Below are positions 37,484 through 49,613 of a stretch of DNA of 64,000 nucleotides, in pieces. This DNA is from Torreya grandis (taxonomy: Eukaryota > Streptophyta > Pinopsida > Cupressales > Taxaceae). Made by a program: the position numbers and the translations under genes. The notes beneath the pieces were generated by a model, which did no database searches, was not told the DNA's origin, and saw nothing but the letters and a program-made list of their open reading frames with translations. The stretch lies in assembly GCA_037957365.1 (NCBI GenBank), contig JARHVA010003185.1, forward strand, positions 33,501 through 97,500. The letters run 5' to 3'. Within the stretch, counting starts at the first letter, position 1. The number at the start of each line of letters is the position of its first letter.

Positions 37484-38689
37484 TATTGAGGTCAACATAC
37501 CCCCATTTTTGAAAATTGGGACCCTTGAGATGTTTGGAAGCTTAACCCTGCAAGCATGGCCTATTCTAGATATTATTTAGAATTTGAAGATCATCCACTC
37601 TATCAAAATTGGTTATTAGTTTATGGTTTATTTTAAGCTTACCTAACATTACTAATGATTGGTGTTTATATATTTAAGTTATAGGTTCTATTACATCTTT
37701 GGTCATGAATTCATGTTCTAAAACCCTAGCACAAACCCTTAGTTCAAATTTGAATTTGGTAGGAAATAATTGGTAGGAGAATTTTAAATTTATTTTAGAC
37801 TTGAGCACAAATTTCATGTTTAAAGCTTAGTCATGTTTTCTAAACATAATGAAAACTTTAACTTAAAATATTTATCCATGGTCCCCTTTGTATGAATCTT
37901 AAAAGACTTAGGAATAAACACTTTAGCCTAAAGTTTATTTTATGTTTTATAAACACAAAATAAACCTTAGCCTAATATTTTAAACCTAAGTCCCTACCTT
38001 AATAATGTGCTAATTAAAATTCATGCATATTGTAGATCCTATGGCTCACGCTTTATCATGAAAGGATGATGTAATGGAATGAGGGTGCCAAGGACTTTTC
38101 AATGGAGTTCTGAGAGCCTACAAGTTCAATTCATGGTAGACACATGTTCAAGACACACCTAACAAAGTTGTCAGGGCTCAAAAGGCCCACATAGGTGCTA
38201 AGTGGCACAACCATGAGACTTGGTACGAGGGGAACCAATCACAAGTAAGAACCTGGATCATAATCGATGATTCAAGTTAATCCAAGATTTTGATCTATTG
38301 GTGTCAATCAAAAAATCATTTTTAAATTCCAATAGCTAGTGCTTCAAAAGGCATTTATGAAAAATGTCATGAAAGGTTCCAATTTGATGTCACATAAATG
38401 TTATACATATAAAATGATAAAATAAGATATCTTATGTGCCTAATAATGAAACTATATAAAGTCAAAGGTCCAAATCAAATCCAAATCATGTATGAGCCAA
38501 AATACATGAGCTTCCACCATTAAAGATTTAAATCCCTAAACCTTACATAAAAGAGACCCTAAATGAACCTAATTTATTGTAGTAAATATGTGAGAAGTTC
38601 AATTATGTCTTGAGCATGAAATATCTAACTAGAGATAAATTATAATCTAGTTGTGAATAATTTACAAGAACAAAATCCATGGTAGCTTA

Positions 38690-41600
38690 AAGATAACAAT
38701 TAAGAGATGAGATAGAGTTGTACCAATCTATAGATAGTGAAGGAAAGGTTTCCAAGGATAATGAGTTAGATGTCATAACCCTAAATAATGGAAATAATAA
38801 TTGGTTTGGGCTCTTCTAGATTGTAGAGTAGATAAAGTCCATTACCAAGGAAAAGTAAAGAATTAATATTATTAGTAAAAAGTATTATGACCTAGTCATA
38901 GTTCAAATGGTTGGCCTCCACCATGCTACTACCAAACTAAAGGTGCTTCATTGCAGACATCCTTACTCCAATGTTTATTTATTGTAGAATTTATAACGAA
39001 TGGATTATCCATGAGGGATGATCTAGGAGAGTATCCTACATTTACCTAATATCCTTTGAAAATACTATAAGTTCCTCAAACCCCATGTGGACTTGGACAC
39101 AATTAATGGATGGACCATTGAGAATGACCTAGATACCATCTTCAAACCATGGTTCCTCTAAGGGAACATGTATTATGGGACTTTAAAGTAAAGATCTAAA
39201 TTTTCCAATTTAGGGAAGGGATTAGGGTAATCATTAACCCATTAAAAAATATATATGGAACCCCTGTAACCACATATGTTAACAATAATTGGGTGTCTTA
39301 TGTCTACTTTATGGTAGAGAATGAGCTTGTTCCTCCAATAGGAGATATGATTACTTTCTTCCTAGGGAAAAAAATTTACTACCATTAAGAGGAAGACAAG
39401 CAAGCAATTTTTCATGATGTCTTATCTACTAGATGCCTTGATAGCTTCTACCAAGATCCCCAACATCAAGAATTGATCTCCTGATGGCAGAACCACAATT
39501 TCCCACCATCACTCAAAATTACATATCTTCAAGTATAAAAACCACATGAAATTCATATGTTATTGTGTATATCCTAAATTGGTGGAAGACATCATAAGGA
39601 TTATCATGCCCAAGATTTCCACTTTGATTAAGAAATATGTGGATTTGATATGAGATATTTGGTTTTACCTAGATTTCACTATTATCAAAATTGAGGGAAT
39701 TCTAACCTAGCCCTTCAAGTTACTCATCTACATTCCTCCCAAGTTAGTAGAGTAGTAAATTTCCTCTCAAATCCTTCATGGTGTTGATGGATTTTAAAAA
39801 TATAAAAGGAAAGGCCTCCTCCATCCCTTTCCTTTGATAATTGGAAGGATAATTCTACAAGATTGGAAGTAGGTTGACACCATATCCAAGCATATGGACT
39901 ACTTTTTATTCTAATTAGATGATCTCAAGTGATGGGATACAAATAATGTGTTAGGCCCACAATTGAGGAATAAATATCTACCTAAGATAATCTTTGATCA
40001 CCAACTGGGTCCTCATGACACTTTATATATACAGGCTAATAATTTTGAATAACTATTGGATAGATTCAAGAATACCAACCTCAAGCTCATGCATAGGTTA
40101 ACCAGTGATGAAAATCAAGGAAACATATGGAAAATGCATCCCCTTTAGTACCATTTATTTCTTGGACCTTCTAGGTCACCTTATGATCACCCTCAAATAG
40201 AGCTCCCATAACCCTAAACAAAAATTATATAAGACATGGGAAAGGATAAGTTGGAGGAGAGACCTAGTGAGGGAACTTCATTTTCAACCCCTCATAATAG
40301 ACCACCATCCCCAACCAAGCACTTAGATATGATTTACCTTGATCCTGATAAAATAGTAGAGGGTTCCCTTAAAGACCTTGCTAAATATTATGGCTCTAAG
40401 GAAGAAGAAGCAAAACTAAAGAAGCTCAAGTTTGAGAAGAGAAAGATAAGGAAGAGAAAGCAAAGGAAGTGACCCTTGACATAGTGTCAGTGGAACCCAA
40501 GAAGAGGAAAGTATAACTAGAAATTGTCCCTATTGTAAAAAATTACAAAATTGACTCTCACTCATCCCACAAGTAAGATTAACTTGTTTAGTGAAGAGTT
40601 CCCCATTCATCAACCAATCATCCCTAATTGGTTTGTCTATGGGAAGTTGTTAAATATTCCTTCTTATTCCCACTCATGGGCCTTGACCAAGGATATCAAC
40701 ATTTATTTTCATGAATAAATCAACCCATGGATAAGGTCTCTAATGAGAGAGAAAGAAGGAAAAATAATAATAACTACTGTAGGTGTAGAAGATAAGAAGA
40801 TGGATGCTCCAAAAGAATCAAGTATTACAAGGATGGAAGTCCCTCAACCTCCAAAATTCATAGAGTCATCCACCATGGTGAATTTCAATCTAGAAACAAA
40901 TGGATTAAAAAGGGTAACTATAAGGAAATCCAAGGTGGGAACTGAGGAGTTCACTTTATAGAAGGTTGAACCCTTTACAAGCTTAACCCCAGTTGGAGGG
41001 AAAAAACTTGGTGAGGTTCCTATCCATGAGGAAGCTATTGAAATATTATTAGAGGCTCGATTAACACAAGTCAGAGCTAACATTAGGGGCATGAAATAGA
41101 GGATTCAAAATTTATAAAAAGAAAATGAGAACTTAGAGATACAATCCATTTTGTCAGTACATGATGCCATAATAAACATGTTTGAATCATCATTCTTTGA
41201 TATGTTTGATTCTTTGAAGTCAAAAGGCTAAGGTAAGATGCCTTAAGCCAACAAAGTGAGTTGGCTAGGGGATTCATAATAGAGGGACAAGAGATAAAAA
41301 CTAAGATACGAGATCTCATTAACATTTTGATCAGGGATAAAATCCCTAAATTCAAAACCATCAACTTGGCCCACATGAAGGTTATATTGGGGATAATGAT
41401 AGACAAGATTCAGAGTCTAAGTGTGTGGATAAAGAGTTTGGATAGAATCATGGCTGATGATAAGGAATTGATTACTAGAATTGAACACTTCTTGGCCACT
41501 ATGCTAGCTACTCCTACCAATACTAAAGCCCTGGGGATTATTAATGATGTAGAGGATAATCATATAGTTACCTTGATAATTCAAGAGGTAAAGGTCAAAA

Positions 41601-41850
41601 TATGCAGTCAATTAGGTAGTGACAATGATAGGATTTTGGGCATGATCTTCACAATTAAAGAAAATATTGCAAAAACTTGGAGCATCAAAGAATCTATGGC
41701 TAGAGATGATAGGGACCTTGATGACTTAGCCAATTAGGAAGAGGTCTACCTCCTAAATCAAGCATTGGATCTAGAGCTTATCAAAGAACAACATTAGAGG
41801 GCCATGGAAGTTCTGCAAGAGCAATAAGGAGATCCTTCATCAATGGGCCC
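38690..41850 (+). pseudogene. Decayed accessory ORF inside the solo LTR
   Basis: Parallels the ORF in C's LTRs. QILHGVDGF plus a basic stretch and a LLHPFPLIIGR segment (39768-39860) match QLLHGVDGVFSRKKK with PHKVPYKIGR at 33180. Open piece 40236-40472 begins MGKDKLEERPSEGTSFSTPH and becomes Lys-rich (KLKKLKFEKRKIRKRK near 40415). Open piece 40743-40961 follows. 41261-41737 is a 158-residue helical, coiled-coil-like tail (KTKIRDLINILIRDK, VWIKSLDRIMADDKELI, MIFTIKENIAKTWSIKE), the longest open frame in the window. Function unknown; a nuclear or RNA/DNA-binding role is suggested only by the basic stretch. Confidence 0.65.
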
Positions 41851-42065
41851 ACTAGCTAATTGATATTCTTCTTTAAAAAACATTGTAATATTTTAAATAG
41901 GGAATATTATTTTTTAAGGAACATGCTAGTATATTAACATATTACCTCTAGGTCAGTCTAGTTTTGAAAAAAAATGTACTCTAGAACTTTCTATAGAAGG
42001 ATAATTGTCCTTATCTTTTATATATTTTGTATCTTCTAACTGACTAGTATACTGCCTTGGATTTC

Positions 42066-42074
42066 TATAAAAGG
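42066..42074 (+). promoter_or_regulatory. TATA box of the solo LTR
   Basis: TATAAAAGG followed about 25 bp later by cttgtaaagagagatac, parallel to the tcattgtaaaagaggaac after the TATA box of element C. It lies about 840 bp before the LTR end, the same layout as in C. Confidence 0.65.
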
Positions 42075-42961
42075 CATGTATTACCATCTTGTAAAGAGAG
42101 ATACTTTTGAACAAAATTTTTATACTTAGAGTAATTAATACAATCAAAGAATTCTTCAAAGATTATCCATATTTGATGTTTCAATTATTAATATAGTTTT
42201 TTTCTCAATTGCTAATTTTGTGTCTTAAATTTGGATAGTTTCTTTGAATTATAAGTTGTATCTTTGATCACAGGGTTTCTAATTTATGTATATGCTAGAT
42301 TAGTTAAAGGATATTGGATTTTATTCACTTCATTTTTATCTATATTCAAATGTGTAAATGTTATTTGATTATAGTATTAAATATTTAAAGTAAACCTAGT
42401 TCTTACTTATGATTATTTACATCAACCTTCAAAGTTTGACTAGTGTATAGGGAGATTTGAGCTTAGGATATTTTTCACTATATATCAATTTGATTGCATA
42501 CTTAGTTATAATCAAAGATTTTTCATAATGTTTAGGGATAAGATAAGTAATCACTTGTTTTATTTCTTCCTTAATCTTCTCATTTTATCCCTTTTTTAAC
42601 TAGCTCACTTTAGTTTAAGTTTAATTATAAATACCCATCTAGATTATTCTATAGATTAAGTTTTAATCATAATTTACTAAGTATTAGCATAGATACTAGC
42701 ATTTCATATAGAATTAGACCATGATGGCTCCCATCCATCAATTAACATAAATTTATGGGAATAGATAAATGTTGATTTGCCGCTATTTCACCACAAGTAA
42801 CATTAAGTTGCCATAATCTGCTACTCATGCTCTGAATTCCTAGAATTCTAAAATGAGAAGTGTTCTTGAAAACTAAGGACATATATGGCATATATAGAGG
42901 CATTGATAATACCTAGCTAAACTCCCCATCTATATAAAAATTTCCACCCCTTTTTCCAATC

Positions 42962-44640
42962 ATGGCATGGTTAGATGGCTCATCCATCAATGTCCCTGGA
43001 GTTGTGCACAATTTAGCAAGGAACCCAAAAAATATTTTCCTCTCTTCATGTCCACCAGTATAATAATCATTAAAAATCATATAAAGTCATTTAAATCATC
43101 TTTGAAGCTGCTTAATGTAATTCATGATAATTTGTATTACCATCTTTTCCCTTTACATTTTGAGATGTAGCTTATGATTGGTTCCTCAACTCACAAAAAG
43201 ATTCCATCATGGGATGGGATCAATTCAATGATACTTTTATTTCCCAATTTAATAAGGTAAAAATACTGGGAGTTGTGTATCAATAGTTCACCACCCTCAA
43301 AAGGGTCATAAATGAACTAATTAAAACATTCAATGTAAATTTATATAAAATGTATACCTTGACATCCCCACCCTATATGTTGATAGACAAATTGACTTTA
43401 TAAATATATTAAAATGACTTAGAACCAATAACAACTATATTCCTAAGAAGAGCCTTGAATATTGACATGTTGCCTTTGGCATATGCTAAGGCCATCCATA
43501 TTTATGAGCAAATACACCCATAGGGGTATCTTGCCTTTACTATACCAAACAATGACCCAACATTGCCTACTATAAATGTCATACCCATCATGAATCAAAA
43601 TATGATTGTATTAAACTAAGTGTTAGTAATTAAAAAATTATCATTAATCCATGCTACACCCAACTAGTAGCTAGGATTCTTCAACCAAGTGAATGAGGAA
43701 GTGTATCCTTAGAATAATATTCATCAAGCACTAGTGATCACAATTAACTCCAATGTTCAAACTATGACCCAAAACAATAACTCATAAACTCTAAAAGGAG
43801 AATTATATTTGTTACAAAGAATTGTTTAGAATCTTGCTAATGATTTATTAGATCTCAAGAAACAAATGGGAAATATTGATGAGAGTTCCAATAGAAATTA
43901 TAAATTCCAAAGATATAATAAATAATTCAATAGGTATAACAATAAGAATGATCCCCATTGAGAAAGTTTCCTAAGATCAACATTTGTGAGTTAGCCTTGT
44001 CCAGCTGGTGACAAGTGCATAATACCACTAGACATGGATAACTAGATTATATTCAATTCTATCATGCATTTAAATCCATTCAGAGCCAAATGGAGGTGTT
44101 TGAGATGAATCCCACTGATCAAAGTAGTGATAAAGGATTTGATAATACCAATGACACTTCTATATCTCTAGAATAAATCCTCATGGTTGAGACCTATGAT
44201 TTTCCCAGTCAAGATAAAAATGAGCCTAAAGATAATGTTAAGGAAGTAAATACTTTCCAACAATACCAAAGGATCAACTATGATTTGAGAAGTAAAATTC
44301 AAAATCGATCTCTAAAAACTTCCACCCTACCTAATAAAATATATACACCTCCTAATAATAGGATAAATAATAATCATCCACCCTTAAAGGTAAAGAGAGT
44401 CAGCCAATAGAAGAAACTCCCTACACAACATTGAAAGGTGGATGTAACATAGTGGAAGATATGAAAAAGATCAAGGCAAACATAACATTGCTTGAACTCA
44501 CTCAAATCACTAAAAATCATGATTTGGTATTGAAATCATTAAATGAAAAGCCTAACTCCAACAAAGCTAAACTAGTTCATGTAAATGTGATAATGTATAA
44601 TATTAAACATGAAGTTCCATTGTTTCTATTAACTGTAAGG
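42962..44640 (+). pseudogene. Element C gag remnant
   Basis: The ATG at 42962 opens a frame MAWLDGSSINVPGVVHNLAR (through 43021), a typical gag N-terminus, continuing after a frame change into the capsid domain: LLNVIHDNLYYHLFPLHFE (43111-43167), then SWDGINS/DQFNDTFISQFNKVK (43205-43262) and INELIKTFNVNLYKMYTL (43309-43362). Later parts (43830-43900) show LYLLQRIVQNLANDLLDLKK, a helical segment. Open pieces at 44183-44410 and 44431-44649 form the gag-protease junction. The ATG lies just 53 bp after the solo LTR. Multiple stops make it non-functional. Confidence 0.8.
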
Positions 44641-44642
44641 AT

Positions 44643-45123
44643 TTTTTAAAGAAACTTCATAATTTATTGATAGATTTTGGTGATTCAACTAACATTATGC
44701 CTTTAGGAATCTATGAAAAATTAGGATTAAACCTAATTAAATTAGAGAAGGTAATTTTGAAATTAGACAAATCAAGAGTGAAAGTAGTGGGAAAATTGTT
44801 AAATATTCACATATAGCTTGTTCATGAACTCCAAATATAATATTTCATCAAAATTCAAGTCAATGACATACCGAAGGCTTAAATATTGTTATTAAGTCAT
44901 GATTGGACTAAATCCATGAATGGATATATGTCCACTAATTGTGCCCACATGTGGTTACCTTGGCATGGGATTCCTAATCAAATTAGGATTGATCAAGAAC
45001 CCAAAATGAAATACACAATCATTGAATATAATACCAAGAATGAAAGGGTAAATTACCAATCCTCTAACTTGGGTTTTTACATTTTTGAAACCACTAATGT
45101 TGTTTTAGATGATAAGGTGAAAT
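44643..45123 (+). pseudogene. Element C protease remnant
   Basis: The frame at 44655-44745 reads HNLLIDFGDSTNIMPLGIYE, the aspartic-protease active-site region, with D-F-G in place of D-S/T-G. The C-terminal part is open over 44886-45125: MLLSHDWTKSMNGYMSTNC, HMWLPWHGIPNQIRID and KMKYTIIEYNTKNERV. This matches the conserved block that follows the protease in one large plant Ty3/gypsy group. It precedes an aRNH, not an RT. Confidence 0.8.
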
Positions 45124-45137
45124 AATAAAGTAAATTC

Positions 45138-45520
45138 TTTTAGACATTGAACTTTGATGGTACATGAGCTAAATAAGGTTTTGGTGTTGGAATTATTTTG
45201 ACAAATTCCAAAGGAAAATAGTATGTAGATTCTTATAGATTATAATTTGCTTGCACTAATTATTTAGTAGACTATGAAGCTCTTATTTAGGACTTAAATT
45301 TACAATGAAACATAAGGTAAAAGATTTGTTAGTCTATGGTGATTCATAATTAGTTGTTAATCAGGCCAGGAATAAATATCAGTGTAAGCTTTCCTATTTT
45401 GAAAAGTATAAATTTAGATCTTGGGATTTGATTGAGTATTTTGACTCATTTAATATTGTTTCCCTACCTAAGGAGTAGAATCAATTGGTAGATTCTCTAG
45501 CTTCAACAAAAACAAACTTG
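45138..45520 (+). pseudogene. Element C archaeal-type RNase H between protease and RT
   Basis: The frames show LNFDGT (first Asp at 45156), GFGVGIILTNSKGK (45178), FACTNYLVDYEALI (45247-45289), LVYGDSQ-like text in which the Gln codon is taa (GAT at 45341), LVVNQARNKYQCKLSYFEKY-like text (about 45353-45410) and NQLVDSLAS (45480-45506). These are the four acidic landmarks and the CTNN-x-EYEAL signature of aRNH. Here the domain lies before the RT, while in element B it lies after the canonical RNase H. A PR-aRNH-RT order occurs in some plant gypsy polyproteins as I recall them, so this may be a known subgroup. Confidence 0.8.
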
Positions 45521-45826
45521 GTGCCTTCAAAGCCTTTGAAATTATAGGATTTTACTATGGAAATAATTTCATGCCCCTTTATGTTAGAAAATATAAATAA
45601 CTTCTAAGTTTTTGATGATGATAAGCAGATAATTGACTTCATGTGTAATTATATCATATTTGAATCCCACATTATTAATGAACAGGATGAAAGTTTTGTA
45701 AAAAATTCAAATGATAATGAATATGGAGTAATCCAACTTAAGGAGAACCAAATATTGAAGTGCATGCTCTCTTTAGAAATGATGTTTGACCTAGATAAAT
45801 GAATAACTAAAGTTAGACAACCCAAG
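45521..45826 (+). other. Pol linker of element C
   Basis: Stop-interrupted connector between aRNH and RT, rich in Asn, Asp and Glu (NNFxVFDDDKQIIDFM-type text near 45597). No domain is recognised. Confidence 0.5.
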
Positions 45827-46715
45827 GTGAGTGGAAAATATTATGAAGAAGTTAATTTGGGAAATCTTGGGAACAAGAAAAGTGTCAACATAGGTTTAGT
45901 TTTTAGTAATGAAGAGATGAAGGAATCCACCACCATTTTAACCAAGTTTAAGGATTTCATTGCCTATTCATATGATGATCTTAAGATATTTGATACTAGT
46001 GTGATTACTCACACTATCCCCTTAAAAGAAGCCTATAGACCCTTTAGGCAAAGACAAAGGCTAGTGAATCTAGTGATAACACCACCACTGATTTATAAGG
46101 AAGTGAAGAAATTTATAGATGCAAGGATAATCTCTCCCATATGAAACTCAAAATGGGTTGTAAATCTTGTTCTAGTCTGAAAGAAGAATGGAGAAATTAG
46201 ACCCTGTGTCAATTTCAAAAATTTGAATAAATCCTCCAAGAAGGAAAATTACCCCTTGCCATCCTTGGACAAAGTCATTTAGTTGGTAAGTGGGTCTATA
46301 ATTATGTCATTCTTTGATGTTTTTTTTGCTACAACCAAGTATTAGTGAATAATAATGATATAGTGAAAACCACCTTCACTACCAAGTGGGGAACATCTAC
46401 ATACAAATGAATGCTATTCAAATTAATCAATGCAAGATAAAATCTCCAATGATTAATGGACCATAAATTACAAGGCTTATAAGTAAGTATATCATCATTA
46501 ACATGGATTATATAACATTTTTTATAAAAATAAAGGTGATCACAAGATGTATTTAGAATGAGTGCTGGATAAGTGCAAGAGGTATGACATTTATTTAAAC
46601 CCTAAGAAAAGTATATTTTGTGTAATTAAAGCCAAAATTCTAAGACATGTAATCACCTGGGAAGGTATCATTATTTAACCTAATAGGATAAATGTAATTT
46701 CAAAGGTATAAATCC
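45827..46715 (+). pseudogene. Element C reverse transcriptase remnant
   Basis: The open frame 45827-46144 covers the N-terminal part: FKDFIAYSYDDLKIFDTSVI (45951), HTIPLKEAYRPFRQRQR (46010) and VKKFIDARIISPI (46103). Next come KKNGEIRPCVNFKNLNKSS (46181), ENYPLPSLDKVI (46241), MSFFDVFF (46302, one catalytic Asp kept) and, after a frame change, a degraded YLDD region near 46501 with only one Asp obvious (MDYITFF). NPKKSIFCV (46600) and FFGKINLVRKFI (46743) lead into the connection. Several tag/tga stops break it. Confidence 0.88.
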
Positions 46716-47300
46716 CTAACAACAAAAAATAGTTGAAATCTTTCTTTGGCAAGATTAATTTGGTAAGAAAATTTATCTTTTGTTTTGTAGAGATCATAAG
46801 GCAACTCAATGTGATGCTAAATAAAGATGCAAAGATAAAATGTACTTTTGAATAAAATAAGGTATTTCAAGACATTAAGGATTTTACTATTCAATCTCCT
46901 ATTCTGATAAATCTTGATTTTAGTAAAGACTATTATCTATACTCTTTTGATTTTGATCACACTATTGCCACTGTCTTGACATAGAAAGAGGATGATAAAG
47001 ATAACCCTATAGAATTCATGAGCAGCAACTTGAAGAAAATGGAACTTAACTATCCTATTCTAGATAAACAAGCTGATGTTCTAGTGAAGGCCATCAAGAA
47101 GTTTAGACACTACATCTTAAGGAACAAGAGTATGCCATAGTGTTTGATTTGGCTATCAAATTGATGTTAGGACAAAATGAACTTGTAGAATAAAGTGGGA
47201 AGTGGATGACAAAAATCCAAGATTATGATATAGAAATAAAATATGCTAAGTTAGATAGAGGCTAAGGAATAATCCATTTTATTATAAATATTGATCCACG
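46716..47300 (+). pseudogene. Element C RNase H remnant
   Basis: FQDIKDFTIQSPILINLDFS (46866), YLYSFDFDHTIATVLT (46935), NPIEFMSSNLKKMELNYPIL (47003-47062) and DVLVKAIKKFRHYILRN (47076) give the ordered RNase H motifs with an expected helix after the Tyr. The tail (47195-47240) keeps SKIMIMK/NMLS-type text of the connection to integrase. Stops and one frame change are present. Confidence 0.85.
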
Positions 47301-47310
47301 TATTGATGTT

Positions 47311-48605
47311 TTGCAAGTTGAAGCAGGTCAAATGTCTAGTGATGATTGGTACAAGGATATTGTTTACTATTTATTACATGGAGTGTGTCATACACACCTT
47401 AAAAGGGATCATAAAAGGGTCCTTAGGCTGAGACCATCTCATTTTATGATCAAGAGGGGAGTCCTCTATAGAAAAATTATGAGGAGATCTATCTAAGATG
47501 TGTTTCTAGAGCTAAAGCCATGGAAATCATGGATAATTTATATGACAAACTAAGAAGTGGTCACCCTTTAGGGTGTACCATAGTACACAAGATATTTATA
47601 GTAGGATACTATTGGCCAACCATACTCAAACATGCCTACACTCATATGCAAACATGTCATCAATGCCAAGCCTTTGATCAGTAAGAGACAAAGGCAATGA
47701 TGCCTTTGTAAACAGTGATTGAAATGAATCCATTTACACAATGGGGCCTCAAATTCATAGGAGTGATCAATCCTAACTCCTCACTAGGTCATAAATTTGT
47801 ACTCACTTCCATGAACTATTGTACCAGGTGGACTAAAGAAGTGGCTACCAAGAATAGTAGAACAATTGACACCATCAAATTTTTAGAAGAAAATGTCATT
47901 ATTTAGATTGGGATGCTCCTATTTTTCATATGTGATAATGGCCTAAACTTTATATTAGCTAAATTCACCGAGTGGGCATATGATAATAAAATAGTCATCA
48001 AGTTTTCTTCAAACTATTACCCTTAGGGTAATGGATTTGTAGAATATACCAACAAAAACATGATGAGTGCCATCAATAAATCTATAGAGAAGAAACCTAG
48101 AGAATGGTAGTCCCTACTAAAGTATGATTTATGAGTAGATAGAATGAGATGTAAATAAGCACTCAAGGCATCACCATTCCTACTAGTCTATGGGTAGTAA
48201 AATATTTTTCCTATCACACTAAAATTTCCCACCTATGAGTTTATGGCTGAATATATGGAAGATGACAAGAGAGTATAGTCCCAAATACTGAACATCATCC
48301 CAAATGGAATATGCCAGATATAAAGTATTAAATAACTTTAGAAAGCATCAGGATGTTTTAAAGAGATGTTTCAATAAATGAAAGTTAAAACATTCTACAT
48401 ATCAGACTTATTCTTACTATGAGATAAGGCCCATGAAAATAAGGGACAACATGACAAGTTCTCTCCTCTCTAGATTGGACCATATCAAGTGGAATAAATA
48501 TTGGGCAAATATGCATTTAGGTCACAATACCTACAAGGGAATGACTTGACTTTACCAATTAATGGGAAGTACATGAAACATTATTTATATGTCACTCTAC
48601 TATAA
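47311..48605 (+). pseudogene. Element C integrase remnant with GPY/F module
   Basis: The zinc-binding region reads SGHPLGCTIVHKI (about 47556) with YYWPTILKHAY and TCHQCQAF (47610-47670). The core has MNPFTQWGLKFIGVINPN (47724; Asp to Lys at the first catalytic site), KFVLTSMNYCTRWTKEVATK (47790), FICDNGLNFI (47922, second Asp kept) and YYP-GNGFVE (48019; Glu kept). The C-terminal part shows IGPYQVE (about 48475), the GPY/F motif, then ILGKYAFR and NGKYMKHYL, the normal end of this polyprotein. Stops are scattered throughout. Confidence 0.9.
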
Positions 48606-49613
48606 ACTCCAAAAGGATATTAAGTTTGATTAGATTTAGAGTAGGTAGGAGTAGAGTAGTTTCCTTTCTTGATAGGCTTTCATGTTTTTTTCTTTCTCAC
48701 TTTTTGATTATTATTTGTTTTCTATTATGTGTTGTGGCTTAGTAATAAGTCCTTTAAAAAATAATTAATTGGCTTAATCTATGTTAGTATAGCCTTGGAA
48801 ATGGGAAAAAAATTGTTGGTTTTAAACATTGGATGTCCAAAGTTTGTAAACCTCTAGTAATGTTCCAATTTAGGAAAGTTGGGCGGGATTAATTAGCAGT
48901 TAGTTTTTTCATGAAAATTATAAGTCATTTTAGGACTATAATATAATTTATGTGAATGAACACTTATTTGAATGAATGTTTGAATATGTGTGGACCATCA
49001 TACTATCACTTAAATTCACCAAGTAAATTTCTTGGACATAACTTTATATCTAAAAGTGAATTACATCCAGACTATGTATTAACAAAACCTTACACCTAAA
49101 TAATTCTAGTTCCCAACCATTCTAGTTTATGAATGCAGGTATAAGAAAAATTTCTTTTAGATTCCATGAAAGATGATTTAGGCAATCTGTATTGGGGATA
49201 TGGACATATGGATTATAGTAGAGCAAGGCCCAAAATGGAGCCAATGGTATATCTATTAGTGATATGGATGCCTAGATGGTAGTAGACCAAATCCTAAGCC
49301 ATCCTCAACTAAGTAAAGTATGATTATATAAAATCTAAAGAATGCTTCAGTCATTTCATGTTTGATGTCTTGAAAATTGAAATTTATCATTTTTTAACCT
49401 GGTGGCAATGGTTAAAGAACCTTAAAGCACACACATAGTATGATTGTCTACAAGGTTTAAACTTTATTTCAATCATTTAGGCCTTCATTAGTTTTGAAAA
49501 ATAGTTTTAGTACTGATTGACGATCATAATGCGATAAATAATTTTTGAATTATATTTGAATAGAATATATAGATTCTAAAAAATTTAAATGTTTCCCCAC
49601 ATAGGTCACCATT
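48606..49613 (+). other. Element C 3' untranslated region
   Basis: About 1 kb between the integrase end and the 3' LTR, stop-rich in all frames. The immediate upstream sequence of the LTR (gtttccccacataggtcaccat) is not a classic polypurine tract, so the plus-strand primer is not evident. Nothing else is recognised. Confidence 0.6.

Larger units (their letters stand above)
37484..42908 (+). mobile_element. Solo LTR of a related giant-LTR family, inserted in element C leader
   Basis: The start, tattgaggtcaacatacccccatttttgaaaattgggaccc, parallels C's LTR start (tattgatgatcaacattcccctattcttagaatggggaccc), including the TATTG form of a decayed TGTTG. The interior carries the same accessory ORF and then a TATA box, and the end ctaaggacatatatgg...gaggcattgata parallels C's ctagtgacataggg...gtgcatcaata. 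Flanks ggacc (37479) and atacc (42909) could be a decayed 5-bp duplication. No internal gag-pol of its own is present, as expected after recombination between two LTRs. Similarity is low, so this is a related but distinct family or subfamily. Confidence 0.65.

Noticed and set aside
41261..41737. A 158-residue open frame as a stand-alone gene
   Set aside because: It is the helical tail of the longer accessory ORF in the solo LTR. The same segment, broken, occurs in C's LTRs in the same relative place.
42716..42720. agacc as the right-hand duplication of the solo LTR (paired with ggacc at 37479)
   Set aside because: The alignment with C's LTR end continues past it to cattgata at 42908.
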